From assembly GCA_032433765.1 (NCBI GenBank), contig JAVIAB010000051.1, positions 82,013,340 to 82,077,339 on the forward strand: 64,000 nucleotides of DNA. The letters run 5' to 3'. Of this stretch, positions 46,290 to 57,850 are shown one piece after another. The translations under genes were made by a program, and so were the position numbers. The notes below the pieces were generated by a model, which made no database searches, had not been told where the DNA came from, and was given only the letters and a program-made list of their open reading frames with translations. This DNA comes from Megaustenia siamemsis. Lineage: Eukaryota; Mollusca; Gastropoda; Stylommatophora; Ariophantidae. Position 1 is the stretch's first letter. Each line of letters starts with the position of its first letter.

Positions 46290-46655
46290 ACAGAGCAGAA
46301 AATTGAAGCCTTTGAAATGTGGATCTATAGGTAAATAGGGAGAATTGGGTGGAAATAAAGACAAACAAAGAAGTTCTGAATCAGCTGAAAATGAAAAAAA
46401 AAATCTACTTAATTTTAACACAATTCGAAAAAGACAGATGCAAATTTTTGGACTTGTGAAGTGACACAATGCTCTGCTAAAAGTCATCTTAGAAGGGAAT
46501 GTACAAGGCAGAGGCAGAACAAGACTAAAGTGGACAGATAATATCAAAAGATGGACAGGTGAATCTATAACAAATTGGACTTTCAAGACAAGAGACAGAG
46601 TAAATCGACGCTCCATGGTGGCCAACCTTCGATGTGGAAATGACACCGAATAATG
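46290..46655 (+). mobile_element. LINE-A 3' fragment
   Basis: Diverged plus-strand copy: AGAAAATTGAAGCCTTTGAA start, LEGNVQGRGRTRL-like frame, and the end CCATGGTGGCCAACCTTCGA. No clear duplication. Confidence 0.65.
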
Positions 46656-46659
46656 AAAA

Positions 46660-46775
46660 TTGACCACTGTCTGGGCAAATATTGTCATGCAAATCTATCC
46701 ATGCCAAAGACGAATGTGTCGGGCCGAATACACAGATATAGTGGCTTTGTCACAGACAAGTGACACAATGCATAC
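46660..46775 (+). mobile_element. SINE2 3' segment
   Basis: TCCATGCCAAAGACGAATGT and ACAAGTGACACAATGCATAC match the end of the SINE2 copy at 31385-31460. Confidence 0.5.
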
Positions 46776-46779
46776 ATGT

Positions 46780-47350
46780 TCAGGCAGGCAGAATAGTCAA
46801 AGAAGACAGTGGTGCATACATCATGACCACGAGTAGCAAGATGATGGAGGTGATGGCAGTGACCAGGGCATTCAATTGGTTAGAGTCACAAGACTACACC
46901 CATGCTTGTATACTGAGTGATTCGATGAGCATGATTAAAAAAGTGGAGGCGGGCTCTGTACGCATGCAATGGTTAGAGTCATTGCAGAAGTCAAAAGTAT
47001 GTATGGTCACCTTTGTCTATGTCCCTGGACATGCGGGAGTATGGGGGGAATGAAAGAGCGGACAGTGGAACCAATGGATCGGGCGGACACCATCAGTGTC
47101 CTCCAAGGTGTGAGAAGAACACAGGACTTCGACCACCACAAATCCATGTCACTCCTTCGGATGAAAGAGATGGGACTTAAGATGGGCACAGCCAGAAATG
47201 AGAAACTTAGTGGGCATGTAAGAAGACTTATCAACCAACACAGAACTGGAGTCGTCAGTCGCTGGACACTGAGGGACTTGCTGAGGAAGGGATCTGAACA
47301 CCTATGGACATGTTAGTAGTGCAATGATGATGACCTGTAAATAACTCAAT
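46780..47350 (+). mobile_element. Nimbus-like LINE RNase H 3' fragment
   Basis: Plus strand, starting inside RNase H at RQAGRIVKEDSGAY. MMEVMAV, ILSDSMSMIKKVEAG and FVYVPGHAGVWG follow. A deletion removes the GNERVD Asp segment, and the frame shifts to PMDRADTISVLQGV and KMGTARNEK. It ends with GTAAATAACTCAATAGCTC, the family tail. Confidence 0.75.
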
Positions 47351-48699
47351 AGCTCAATCCATGCTCACTCAAGGGCTGAATACTAAGAAAAAGGAGATGT
47401 TTTTCTTAAACTTTATTATCAAAAACATTAAAAATAACAAAAATGTAAATGTTCATTAATTAATACAATTGCCAAAAGGGTTTAAGGGTTTATTTAATTG
47501 TGTTCTTACCTTCTTTACAGGTACACATAGTTTTTTCTTGTACAAAGAGGTCAATGTTAGAGTCACACAAGAAAGAAACCAACAACTACTGGGACATGAA
47601 GCTAACATTCTATATCACATATATGTCATACTGTAATAATTTCACTGATAAATGTACAAATTTGAAGACATAAATTAAACAGGAACATGCATATTGTATA
47701 CAACTGGAAAAAAATTTAACAAAAAATAATGGTAAACACAGAAGACAAAAGACTGCGCAAACCAGGTTTTAAACCCTTGCTCTTCAACACAGTGTCTTCT
47801 CACCAGAAAAATCTGCATTTCCATGTACTGGCAGCTCATTACTCTCCAAAAAGGTAATATGTTGGCAGGTCACTGACTAGAGTATTGAGTCTCAATTCCA
47901 TTTCAGAAATTAATTTATAGAAATGATTGTTATCTCAGTTTCCTAGGTGCATCGAAATGCAGGTTTTCTTCTTATGGCAAGGTGCTGTGTTAAAGAGCAT
48001 GGGTACAAGTCCTGGATTTATGGGCTCACCTATTAATGCTGCATAAATTGTTAGGATTGTATTTAAAATGGCACTAAGGGTTCTAGCACGCATCTGCCAG
48101 TAACATAATTTTATTAAATGAGCTGATACGATTTGCTATTTCATGTTTAACATAAATCAAACACAGACAAATGCATTTTTACAGAACTTGAAAAAAATCA
48201 CAAATGAGTACTGTAAAAGTACCTTTGTCCGCATAACATTTATGTTTATCTCTCGTCTCGGAAGTTTCCTGCTATAATAAATATGTAATTATCTACTATG
48301 ACTCTCATTCCATGCAACATTTCTATTTTTTAACAAAGAAATGTATTGATTTCTTGGTTTTATATTAGTATGTGATGAAAATCTAGTAGAATGATATGTA
48401 AGGCATCGTACTAAAAGAAATCATAGGAAATTAAGGTGTACAATTTGACTGGCATACAGTCTACATCATTTCAGATTGACAGCTCAATAGCTTGCTCCTC
48501 ATATACCTCGTGCTATATATGCACTGTTACGTTTTTTGAACCGGAAAGATGGTTAATTCTATCTTTCCAATGCAGATCAGTGTATAGATAAAATGTTCAA
48601 CTGTTGGGAACTTCCCCGGTGAAGCAGAGTACATGCATGTGATCTGAAATCCTCGACAGTGTGTGTGATAGTGTGTTCTGTGTTGATTGCAATATACGT
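47351..48699. other. Non-repetitive stretch, no gene assigned
   Basis: A+T-rich. Minus-strand AATAAA hexamers occur at about 48110, 47492 and 47414 and could serve a long 3' UTR of the CCDC89-like gene. A GTAAGAAC donor-like site on the minus strand at about 47510 has no convincing exon. Confidence 0.4.
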
Positions 48700-49128
48700 C
48701 ATCATTGGAATACCGGTCAATATGACGGTTAGGCGTTAGGAACTTTTAATTGCTGTGTCTAAAAAGTGTTCCTTGTTGCAGTTTCCGCATATTCCAAGTC
48801 TGGCTTGCTGCAGGAGCTACTGAGTTAAGTGCTCTGTGCACACCGTGAGCTGTGTGTATCATCTGTGTTGATCATGTTTCGATATTCCAATGGTTTACGA
48901 TGAATGCTGATATCGTATGACAGGGAACAGTTGGCTGTGTTAACTTTCTGTGCGGTTTCGCCTTATGTCTTTTGGCGTGTGCTGAGACTGCTAGGATGGG
49001 GACTACAGCTACCTTTCTTTGTTTTGGAGATGAGTTAGTAATTCGGATGATTCCACTGGCACGGACGGTTGAGCAATTATGGATTTTAATTCGTTTGCAG
49101 TGATACCGGGGCCTTCCATAACCAATAA
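48700..49128 (+). repeat. Family G repeat, 3' part
   Basis: Only the right half (AAAAAGTGTTCCTTGTTGCA to TTGCAGTGATACCGGGGCCT). It lies between the intergenic region and the CCDC89-like last exon. Confidence 0.7.
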
Positions 49129-49610
49129 CCAATACCTCGTGCTAGCTCTGATATAATCAGGCTTTCCCAATATAAGGTTTGAAGTGGTGCAGGTTGTTTG
49201 TGTAGTCTATTTACATACCTACTGAGAGTCTGGTTTCACCTCTCCTAGGTTAATGCTGTTAGTAGCAATTCCATGACAAATTGTTATGTTTTCCCATTAA
49301 CAACATGCATTTACTTGTGAATGTATCTTGATTTCAAACTAACCCACCTGAATACATGCACACACAAAGATTTTGGCTAGATGAGGTTGTTTTGTTTGGG
49401 CTGTCTCCCATACCATACCCATTTTTCAGTTGTGCCAACAAACTAAATTTCCTAAAATCTGAAATATTTCATACAGTAAATTTACAATAATAAAACTGCA
49501 TAATTATCATGAAAGTTAGTATGATTACAAATAACATTTCATGTTGAAAGATACAATGGTGTTCATTTGTTAGTATGACTATCACTAGTTATTTTTGGTA
49601 AAGGCTGTAA

Positions 49611-49697
49611 TCATGTATATAACTGCCGCAATCTGTCATTCAATTCTTTCTCTTTTCTCAGCAAGTCACTGGAGTGCTTCTTAAATGCTTCAAATTC
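49611..49697 (-). CDS. CCDC89: CCDC89-like last exon and stop
   Basis: 87 bp with acceptor TTAATTTTCAG|GA. It encodes EFEAFKKHSSDLLRKEKELN and then DRLRQLYT and TGA. This is the most conserved part: CCDC89 ends with an EAFKKHS-x-DLL-x-KE-x-ELN-x-(K/R)LR block. No AATAAA lies close downstream, so the 3' UTR may be long. Confidence 0.9.
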   Translation of the reverse strand, partial: EFEAFKKHSSDLLRKEKELNDRLRQLYT

Positions 49698-51084
49698 CTG
49701 AAAATTAAATTTTCAGAGGAATTACTTTAACCACAAGGAACTGAATGACTACAAAGCATACAATGTACACGATCAATACATAAATAAGTTCATTCAGAAA
49801 ATAAATTCATCTGCTGCATCATTCATATTGCTTGGAGAAAAGGACAAATATCAAATATACAAAATATTAAATACTATGCGGGGCCGCCAATAGAGCTGCA
49901 GAGAACATGTAAAATAAATATAAAATGGTAAGAAGCAACTAAATTAATAGAAAGATAAGACAAACTACGATGTTTCAGTAAAAGCCTTAATCATGTATAA
50001 CCAAAAAAAAAAAACTATACAAATTAAACAAATAAATCCAAGCCAGAAAACACAACACAGATCTAAAAAATGTCAGAAAGAGACAGTGGCCAGGATTTAG
50101 AGTGCCAAAACAAGCTACGAGTCAGTTCTCCAAAGCAAACCGACTGTGAGTATCAGGTGAACAAAATATGATGCCAGTAACCTGAAAGTCATATGTGGTA
50201 TAAATATTTCATCCTCCGATAAGTGAAGGTCAGGCAGCATTCAGACTACAAAGTTGGAGTTGGGTGATCCTGAAGGGATAAAATATACCTTTGATGACTT
50301 TCAGACTGGCATCGGTAGAGATAGGCTTAAGCAGATAGTTTCATTATAGAATATCAGCAACAGTTTGAAGAGAAATGCAGTTAAGTTAGATTTAGGAAGA
50401 TTAAAAATATGAGCCCAGCTTGGACAGTATTAACAAACTCAGAGTTCAGATAGACTTAGGTAGACATGAACAACTGAGTAGAGGTTGGATAGATATAAAA
50501 TTTCATAGAGCACAAAGTGAGTATGTTTTATTGCTTGCAGATCTTTGTATTGTTATAACTATGGTAGTCTGTGAAATTAAAACTATAAGAGAGCTGGAAT
50601 GGGAGTCAGTCTCCTAACATTGTTACCATTTAGTTGTTCATTATATTCTACCTCAATGTAATTGATACAGAAGAGTGTCCTGAGAGATCCGGTCAAAGAT
50701 GATGCAGTAACTATCATTAGATCACACATAAGAAACAACAGGCATGTCTATAAAAATTTCAAAACATCAAAAAGACATTTATATAATGGTGTCATAATAA
50801 GAATGTCAATAAGCGCGAGAACTTTCACAGTAGCAAATTATAATACTTTCAACTTGAGATTTCATAGACTTTATCAACAAGGATACTCTATTGATCTATT
50901 CAGCAAAGCATTTCACATATGAATGTAAATTTAGATTATAACAGATAGCTAGAGACTATTGAGCAGCAAGCAATGATGTGTGCCAGTATATATAGTATAT
51001 TCAGCTTGGCTTTTGGATAACAAAAGGTTGGACCATACTGATTTATCTCCAGACAATGCTAAACATCTCTTGATGCGAGCAGGT
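49698..51084. other. CCDC89-like last intron, nothing recognised
   Basis: A+T-rich; short frames without motifs. Confidence 0.5.
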
Positions 51085-51205
51085 ATTTAATTATTGAAGG
51101 TTGGTTACCATGGAGCGGGATTTCAATTTGTGTCTCTTGCCTTTTTGGTGCATACTGTTATAAGTTCTCCTGTCCATCTCTTGATGTTGCCATTCCACTT
51201 TGATC
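51085..51205 (-). mobile_element. LINE-A 3' scrap
   Basis: Plus-strand GAAGGTTGGTTACCATGGAG followed by a diverged complement of the LINE-A 3' end, up to the LINE-B tail at 51213. Confidence 0.5.
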
Positions 51206-51212
51206 TTTGTCT

Positions 51213-51596
51213 ATATCTATCTATTGACATTTTGAGCCGTAGCTGACCCATAGGACATAGACCCAGATACTCTTTCTCTAAACTAAATTTTTATTCTAGT
51301 AGTTTTCAATCTTTGTACAGATCTTTTATCAAATCTCGCCATTTGTCTCTGTTCTGTGCAAGCAACTCTATCTCATTGAGGGAGCCGATACCTGCTGCTC
51401 TTGCCTCTCTGATCAATGTTCTTCTCAGTGTCTCTCTGGGTCGGCCTCTTTTCCTCTTACCTGTTGTTTCCCATATGAGGGCTTCCTATGTTATTTGGTT
51501 ATTATCTCTCCTCGTCACATGTCTTTACTTGTATCCCCTTCCCGATCAATGTGACTTCCAAGATAGGTAAAGTGATCGATCTCTTCTACTGGTTTG
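51213..51596 (-). mobile_element. LINE-B copy, inverted, internally deleted
   Basis: Minus-strand copy starting from the ATAG tail (CTATCTATTGACATTTTGAG on plus). It includes GRPRETLRRTLIREARAAGI and then jumps to VEEIDHFTYLGSH, so an internal block is missing. It abuts the plus-strand LINE-B at about 51597, producing an inverted pair. Confidence 0.75.
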
Positions 51597-52706
51597 TATG
51601 AATATGAAGCAATATGGCTTACCATCAAAAATCATAAATATTATCAAAGACATGTATGATGGTTACACATGTGCAGTTTGAACAGAGGAAGGACTGAGCA
51701 AATGTTTCCCAATAGAAACTGGGGTTAAACAAGGATGTATTTTATCGCCCTTGTTATTTGGAATTGTTACGGACTTCATAATGAAGAAATGCTGCACTGG
51801 TAATAAAGGCATCGAATGGATACAAGGAGACCATTTGGAGGACCTTGACTTTGCTGATGACATAGTTCTCATCAGCAGCCAGATAAAAACGATGCAGGAA
51901 AACACAAATGAACTATCATCAATAGCCAGCAAAATTTGGCTTGAGATCAATCATGAAAAGACTAAAGTCTTGAAAAGTTTAATTCCAACAGAAGACAAAA
52001 TATACGTGGAAAACATACCAGTAGAAGAGATCGATTACTTTACCTATCTTGGAAGTCACATTGATCGAGAAGGGGATACAAGCAAAGAAATTAGAATCAG
52101 AATAGCTAAAGCAGCAATGTCTTTCAGAAGCCTTGAAAAGTTGTGGAAATCAAAACTCATCAGCACAAACACAAAACTTAGACTATTTAAATAAAATGCA
52201 CTATCAACCCTTACATATGTGTGTGAAAGCTGGAAAACAACAAGAGATATAGAAACAAAGTTGAACGCATTTGAAAATAAATGTCTAAGGAAAATACTTG
52301 GTATAGCGTGGAACGAATTCAAAACAAACGAGGAAATTAGAGAAATTGCCAATCAACCACTAATATCTTCAGTAATAAAGAAAAGATGATGGTCATATGT
52401 TGGACATGTGATGAGAAGAGATAATAACCGAATAGCATAGCAAGCCCTCATATGGGAAACAACAGGTAAGAGGAAAAGACCAGAGAGACACTGAGAAGAA
52501 CATTGATGAGAGAGGCAAGAGCAGCAGGAATCAGCTCCCTCAATGAGATAGAGCTGCTTGCACAGAACAGAGACAAATGGTGAGATTTGATAAAATATAA
52601 TTTAAAAGAATTGAAAACTGCTAGAACAAAAATTCAGATAAGAGAAGGTGTATCTTGGTCTATGCTCTATGGGCCGGCTACGGCTCGAAAGGCCAATAGA
52701 TAGATA
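51597..52706 (+). mobile_element. LINE-B RT copy
   Basis: Plus strand. The frame reads MKQYGLPSKIINIIKDMYDG, GVKQGCILSPLLFGIVTDFI (motif B), LDFADDIVLISSQIK (motif C), YLGSHIDREGDTSKEIRIRI and CLRKILGIAWNEF, ending GRVR-type degenerate repeats and an ATAGATAG tail. Stops occur near 52193 and later. RT domain with intact motif C over 147 codons (51751-52194). Confidence 0.82.
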
Positions 52707-52714
52707 TTGCCTCA

Positions 52715-53456
52715 ACTAACGTCATGAAAAGCTTAATTCCAACTGACGACAAAATATACATGGAAAACAAACCAGTGGTAGAGATTGATCACTTTATCTA
52801 TCTTGGAAGTCACATTGATCAAGTAGGGGATACAAGCAAAGAAATTAGAATCAGAATAGCTAAAGCAGCAATGTCTTTCAGAAGCCTTGAAAAGTTGTGG
52901 AAATCAAAACTCATCAGGAACAAACACAAAACTTAGACTATTCAAATCAAATGTACTACCAACCCTTACGTATGCGTGTGAAAGCTGGAAAACAACAAGA
53001 GATATAGAAACAAAGTTGAACGCATTAGAAAATAAATGTCTAAGGAAAATACTTGGTATAGCATGGAACAAATGAGGAAATTAGAGAAATTGCCAATCAA
53101 CCACTAATATCTTCAGTAATAAAGAAAAGACGATGGTCATATGTTGGACATGTGATGAGAAGAGATAATAACCGAATAGCAAAGCAAGCCCTCATGTGGG
53201 AAACAACAGGTAAGAGAAAAAGAGGAAGACCCAGAGAGACACTGAGAAGAACATTGATGAGAGAGGCAAGAGCAGCAGGAATCGGCTCCCTCGATGAGAT
53301 GGAGCTGCTTGCACAGAACAGAGACATATGGTGAGATTTGATAAAATATCTTTAAAAGAATTGAAAACTGCTAGAACAAAAATTCAGATGAAGGAGTATC
53401 TTGGTCTACGCCCTAAACCCGGCTAGGGCTCAAAAGGCCAATAGACAGATAGATAG
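52715..53456 (+). mobile_element. Second LINE-B copy inserted at the first one's tail
   Basis: Plus-strand 5'-truncated copy starting near MKSLIPTDDKIYMENKPVVE, with KLRLFKSNVLPTLTYACESW and GRPRETLRRTLMREARAAGI. GATATTGCCTCA occurs before it (52703-52714) and after it (53456-53467). This looks like a target duplication of about 11-12 bp using the flank of the first copy. Confidence 0.8.
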
Positions 53457-53659
53457 ATATTGCCTCAGAATTTTCCACAAAGAATCTCTATGAATGCTGT
53501 TGAATGCTTTTTTGAAGTAAATGAAGTTAAGTACAAAAGGTTTTAATCATTGTCTGCTTCTATCTTATTTACCATGTATTTTTCTTTTCTAGATGACTTA
53601 CAGTAAATAATTGTGTCTGTATCAAAGAAATTGTATTTGTCTTGTTCGAACAATATTAA

Positions 53660-54060
53660 ATATTTCTTTCTTCTTTTTTAGCTGTTTCAAAACTTCATTA
53701 TTTGTTTTCATATGCCCACTCAATATTTCCATTCTTCTATAAATCCATTTTTCAAGTAGTCTGTTTTTAATTTTTATTACCTGTTTTCTTATTAGTGTTC
53801 ATGTTTTCGCACCATACAGGAATATTGAGTAGATGTAATACTGATGTATTCTCATTACTTATCCTGATGTTATTTGCTTTGGTGTGAGTATTTACTTCAG
53901 TTCATTGACAGTGTTTTTTGCCATTCCTGTTCTTTTATTTATTTATAATATTTTCCATCAGTCGTTAAACAACATGTCCAAGATTTTGAACTCTCTCAAA
54001 GTTCTGTCACTTTATCTTGATGTTGACCTCAACATAAGATATTTTACCCAAATTTTTACT
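53660..54060 (-). mobile_element. Old LINE-A fragment
   Basis: Minus-strand frames recall NILTPKQITSG, LLNIPVWCENMNTNKKT and KNGNIEWAYENK with many stops. It resembles the LINE-A middle region (ILTSKQITS, FLYGAETW, RRIGRIGW). It sits in a CCDC89 intron. Confidence 0.45.
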
Positions 54061-54124
54061 ATTATAAAAACTGAAAACTAGAATCAAAGATTTTCCAAAT
54101 ATATTTATATTTTATTTTAGTTAC

Positions 54125-54218
54125 CTTAATAAGCTGAGAATACTTGCTGTCAGCCTCCTGCAATTCATTTGTCAGACGTATCACTCTTGAATTTGCATTA
54201 ACTGCCTCGGCTTCTCGT
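54125..54218 (-). CDS. CCDC89: CCDC89-like internal exon
   Basis: 94 bp with acceptor CTTTCTTTAG|AC and donor ATTAAG|GTAACT. It encodes (I)REAEAVNANSRVIRLTNEL and on to KYSQLIK. The EAVAVxSNxRVxxL pattern of CCDC89 is recognisable. Phase 2 in, 0 out. Confidence 0.87.
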
Positions 54219-54488
54219 CTAAAGAAAGCAATAAAGTTTCTTTCATGTACTATCTTTCAATAAGTGAATCATAATACTAGAATGTTAAGACCTTTGGAAA
54301 AAAATAATAATTTTGATGTCTGATTTGGATTTTTTTAAATGTATATCTATAATTTGGAGTAATAAACTAGGATGGCCAAATCATAATTGAACTGCTTTCA
54401 ATTCTGTCAATTCAAAATATAATTTTAAAAATTAATCCCTGAGAAGAAAAGATTATGTGGTTCAATATACATCGGATATGTTAAATCA

Positions 54489-54751
54489 TAATCAAAATAG
54501 CTAATTTCAAATATTAGGAAGAAATAATCATCATTCGATGGCCATGTAATGAGAAGAGAACAACTGGAATATATTGTAACAACTGGAAAAATTGAGGGAT
54601 GAAGAGATAGAGGGAAGCAAAGAGAAAAAACACCAGACAGCTTAAGATAATGTCTTGGCAGAAGGTCAACAAAAATTATAAATAACTGTCAAGATCGAAA
54701 GTTGTGGAGAGACATGATCACCTACGCCAGCAGGCCCAGTACTTGATGATG
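54489..54751 (+). mobile_element. LINE-C 3' fragment with TSD
   Basis: Plus strand, from a NIRKK..SFDGHVMRREQLEY-like start to the GGCCCAGTACTTGATGATG end. ATGTTAAATCA at 54478-54488 and 54752-54762 is an 11-bp duplication. It lies in the last CCDC89 intron but one end region (between 54218 and 56367). Confidence 0.78.
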
Positions 54752-55059
54752 ATGTTAAATCAATGGGTTACATGTCCTTTGCAGAACATTGCACTTATCA
54801 CAGTCCATCTGAAAGAATTTCTGTCTCCAGTCAGATCTCACACTTCATCTGTTGTCAAGTTCAAGGTCTCTTTTGAAACCACCTTCTTGGTCTGTCCCTG
54901 TCTTATCTTCCTGGAACCACACCTTTTATCGCACTGTTCTTTCAAGCCAACTGTGTATTTTTATAAGGCCATAATATATGAATTTCTTCTGTAGAACGAT
55001 GTTTATAAGCCAGTTCTTTTCAATGCAATAAGTCTTCATTTCTATGTTTTCATTATCCA

Positions 55060-55560
55060 AAGTATTCTAAAGGATTTTTTTTTAACATTTTGTTTCAGAA
55101 GAACAAGTTTTCTTCATTGTTTGAGATTGTCCATGATTCACAATATAAGCTCTTGTTGGAATGATACATGTCCTCAGCAGTTTCACTTCTACTGCCTTGT
55201 TGGTATTGTGCTATATGTTTTTCATGGCATCTAATTTTTGTGTTGCTATAGCTTGTCTTCTTTTGATCTCCTTCTGGTTGTCTCCATTGTTAGTTATTAC
55301 AATTACAAGATATCCACATACAAGATATAATTTGTTACAATTTAAAGTTCTTCATTGTCAATGATGATTTTGGACTGGTTTTTTGCTTTGTCAATGGACA
55401 TTATCTTAGTTGTCTATATATTTAGGGAGAAATTTTGCTCTTCACTGTGTTTTTTAACTGACTCGTTTCTTCAAATCCATTTGCACTATCTGATAAAAGA
55501 ACTGTGTCGTTAGCATATTATCTGATAAATGCTTTGAGACATTCATTGCAACCCAAAAAG
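55060..55560 (-). mobile_element. LINE-J fragment, old
   Basis: Minus-strand frames with stops read VITNNGDNQKEIKRRQAIAT, LLRTCIIPTRAYIVNHGQSQ and the like, matching LINE-J at 37566. It lies in a CCDC89 intron. Confidence 0.5.
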
Positions 55561-56366
55561 CCACAGAAAGTTACAAATCATAATTTATCAATAAATATCT
55601 CCTTTTGCATATTTTCTGAGTAATGATCAGAGATAAGGAAATGTGGAGATGTGGAAAATTCCATAGATAAGTTTATGAAAACTTATTTTTAAAAAACTAA
55701 CCAGCTGATTAGCATTATGCTGATGAGAGTGACACCGCTGTATATACTGATGGGTTAAGGAAAATTTGTATGAATCTATTAATAACATATTTCTAACATA
55801 CAACAAAAAAATGCACTGGCTTAGTAAATTATAATATTCTTATTTGTACCCACTTGATTTAAAATGAGAAAGTTGCAGGCAAGTATACAAGATAGTATTA
55901 GCATTATAGATGAAAGAGAAGCATCAGGACATGAGTATATAACATTCTGATAAAAATGTAACTCCACAGTCAAAGACAGAAAATGTTGACAATCCATTGC
56001 AGCTAATTTTTTTAGCAGAAATTTCACTAGAACTGATATGAATATTGTTACATATCTGAACATCTATTTGGTTCATTTTGGTATTTTCTGTGAAATATGA
56101 ATTAACATTTTGCTGCAGACTGATTTTCTTCATTACTTAGTTTGTGTTATAGTTTATATATAATAATATAGTTTATATTTTTTGTGAGGTTAAAAGAGCA
56201 TTGAAAAACTTGAAATCAGTTTGCAAGTTAAAACTCATGCTGGTTTAGTTCACTCCTAATTTCAAATGAATACTATAAATATAACAAATATACTATTCTA
56301 GCTATTACAATCAATATTTAGGCCAACATCTGAAAACATGAATCTTTAATATGTATACATTCTTAC

Positions 56367-56449
56367 ATAAATTTGTTTTCCATCTTTCTTACAGCCTTTT
56401 CCATATCATCAATTCTTTTTTTAAGAGCTTTATTCTCATCTTGTTCTTT
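56367..56449 (-). CDS. CCDC89: CCDC89-like internal exon
   Basis: 83 bp with acceptor TTGTCACCAG|AA and donor TTTAT|GTAAGA. It encodes KEQDENKALKKRIDDMEKAV and ends RKMENKF. Charged heptads continue the coiled coil. Phase 0 in, 2 out. Confidence 0.85.
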
Positions 56450-56689
56450 CTGGTGACAAAAAAAAACAGTCATTGTCAAACTCACTAAACATAAAATTAC
56501 AATATTATTGACTTTTTTGGAATATTAATTATGTTGTGAGGCCATACAAACAGATATTGACAATTCAATATTAATGCATATAAAGAGATTCAAAACGTGA
56601 CAAAATAAGTGCAACACTTGCATATTATTTGTATACCCTAGTTTACACTTTATTACATGAAGATATATTAAATACACAACATGTGTAAA

Positions 56690-56770
56690 ATGTCAAATAC
56701 TTGGGCACAATAATAACATCAGACGGAAGATGGACCACATTAAAAAGAATATTTGCATTCTTTATTTTTG
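56690..56770 (+). mobile_element. LINE-K RT scrap
   Basis: Frame KCQILGTIITSDGRWTT matches the post-motif-C YLGTIITSDGR block of LINE RTs. Nothing longer is readable. Confidence 0.45.
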
Positions 56771-57284
56771 GATTAGGCAGGTCATTTATTAACAAGATGC
56801 ATGCATGTTTTATTCATGTATGGATCAAGACTTTTATTAATAAAACTCTAACTTGTAAACCAGGAAAAAGAACAAGCTGTGGTGCATTACAAATGAAAAT
56901 TTAATTATTAACTGATGGGACATTACTGGATGTTTTCAAGTTAAATTTAACTGTTGGCATTAAAATAAAAGTTGTCAAAGCACTAAGCATGCAGCTTCTA
57001 TTCGCCAGTCCCTATGATTAGCCCCATGGCAAACCCTCAAAAATGGGATAAACGTGATAATTATATTATTTTTTATTTTAATATTTAGATTGGACAGGTC
57101 ATTTTCCTTCAACTTTGTGCACAACAGTCATCAGAATTATTTTACAAACTACAATCTTTATTTAATCCTAACACTGGCTGATGGGACATCGATTATAAGG
57201 CCCAAGGGGGCTTGATATTCTAGCACCAAGGGTGGTGGTGATTTTTCTAAAATAGGAAAATGTAATCCATGGTTTCTTCATGAT

Positions 57285-57600
57285 GGTACACTCCCCTGAC
57301 CTCTTGGATAGTGAGATCCTATATATAGCCCCCCTCAGATAAAAAGCAATAAACAGAAGGTCCTGCGTGCACTTTTGCATATTAAAAAATCCTTGGCAGT
57401 TAAAACTAGAAAGAGTAGGCCATAAATTTGGCTGCTGCCAGGGCAAACATTTTCAGCAGAAACCAACCCATCCCACAGATCACAGGCCGTGCTACAGAGT
57501 TCCTGCATGTGGCCCAGGTTTCTCCTCAGATTTCCTCAAGAGGAATATCAAAGCACCTTTGAATTTGTGCAGTGTTGGTGACTCTAAAAACAACAAATGT
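57285..57600 (+). mobile_element. SINE2 partial copy
   Basis: ACTCCCCTGACCTCTTGGAT, then AAAATCCTTGGCAGTTAAAA and GAGTAGGCCATAAATTTGGC. Head missing. It lies in a CCDC89 intron. Confidence 0.55.
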
Positions 57601-57713
57601 TATCAAAAGAAATAAAGTTACTAGTTAACTGATAGATCTGAGTCTTTCATGTTAAAGATGCATGCATTATAATGAGATGAATGGTAAACATGTTTATCAT
57701 TGTTTTCAATTAC

Positions 57714-57850
57714 CTCTACTATCTTCCCTCTTTGTAAAGCTAAGGCTACAAGTTCATCTTTCTCCTTATTCAACTGCTGTATCTTCTTAGATGTTCCTTC
57801 TTCAATCTCGTGTCTGCTGGCTAGTTGAACCTGTAGCTTGTCTTCTGCTT
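57714..57850 (-). CDS. CCDC89: CCDC89-like internal exon
   Basis: 137 bp, from TTAACAG|AA to GTAGAG|GTAATT. It completes a Glu codon with the previous exon and encodes AEDKLQVQLASRHEIEEGTS and then KKIQQLNKEKDELVALALQR, ending GKIVE. The KEKDEL-x-x-L-x-x-x-RGK segment is shared with CCDC89. Phase 1 in, 0 out. Confidence 0.87.
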
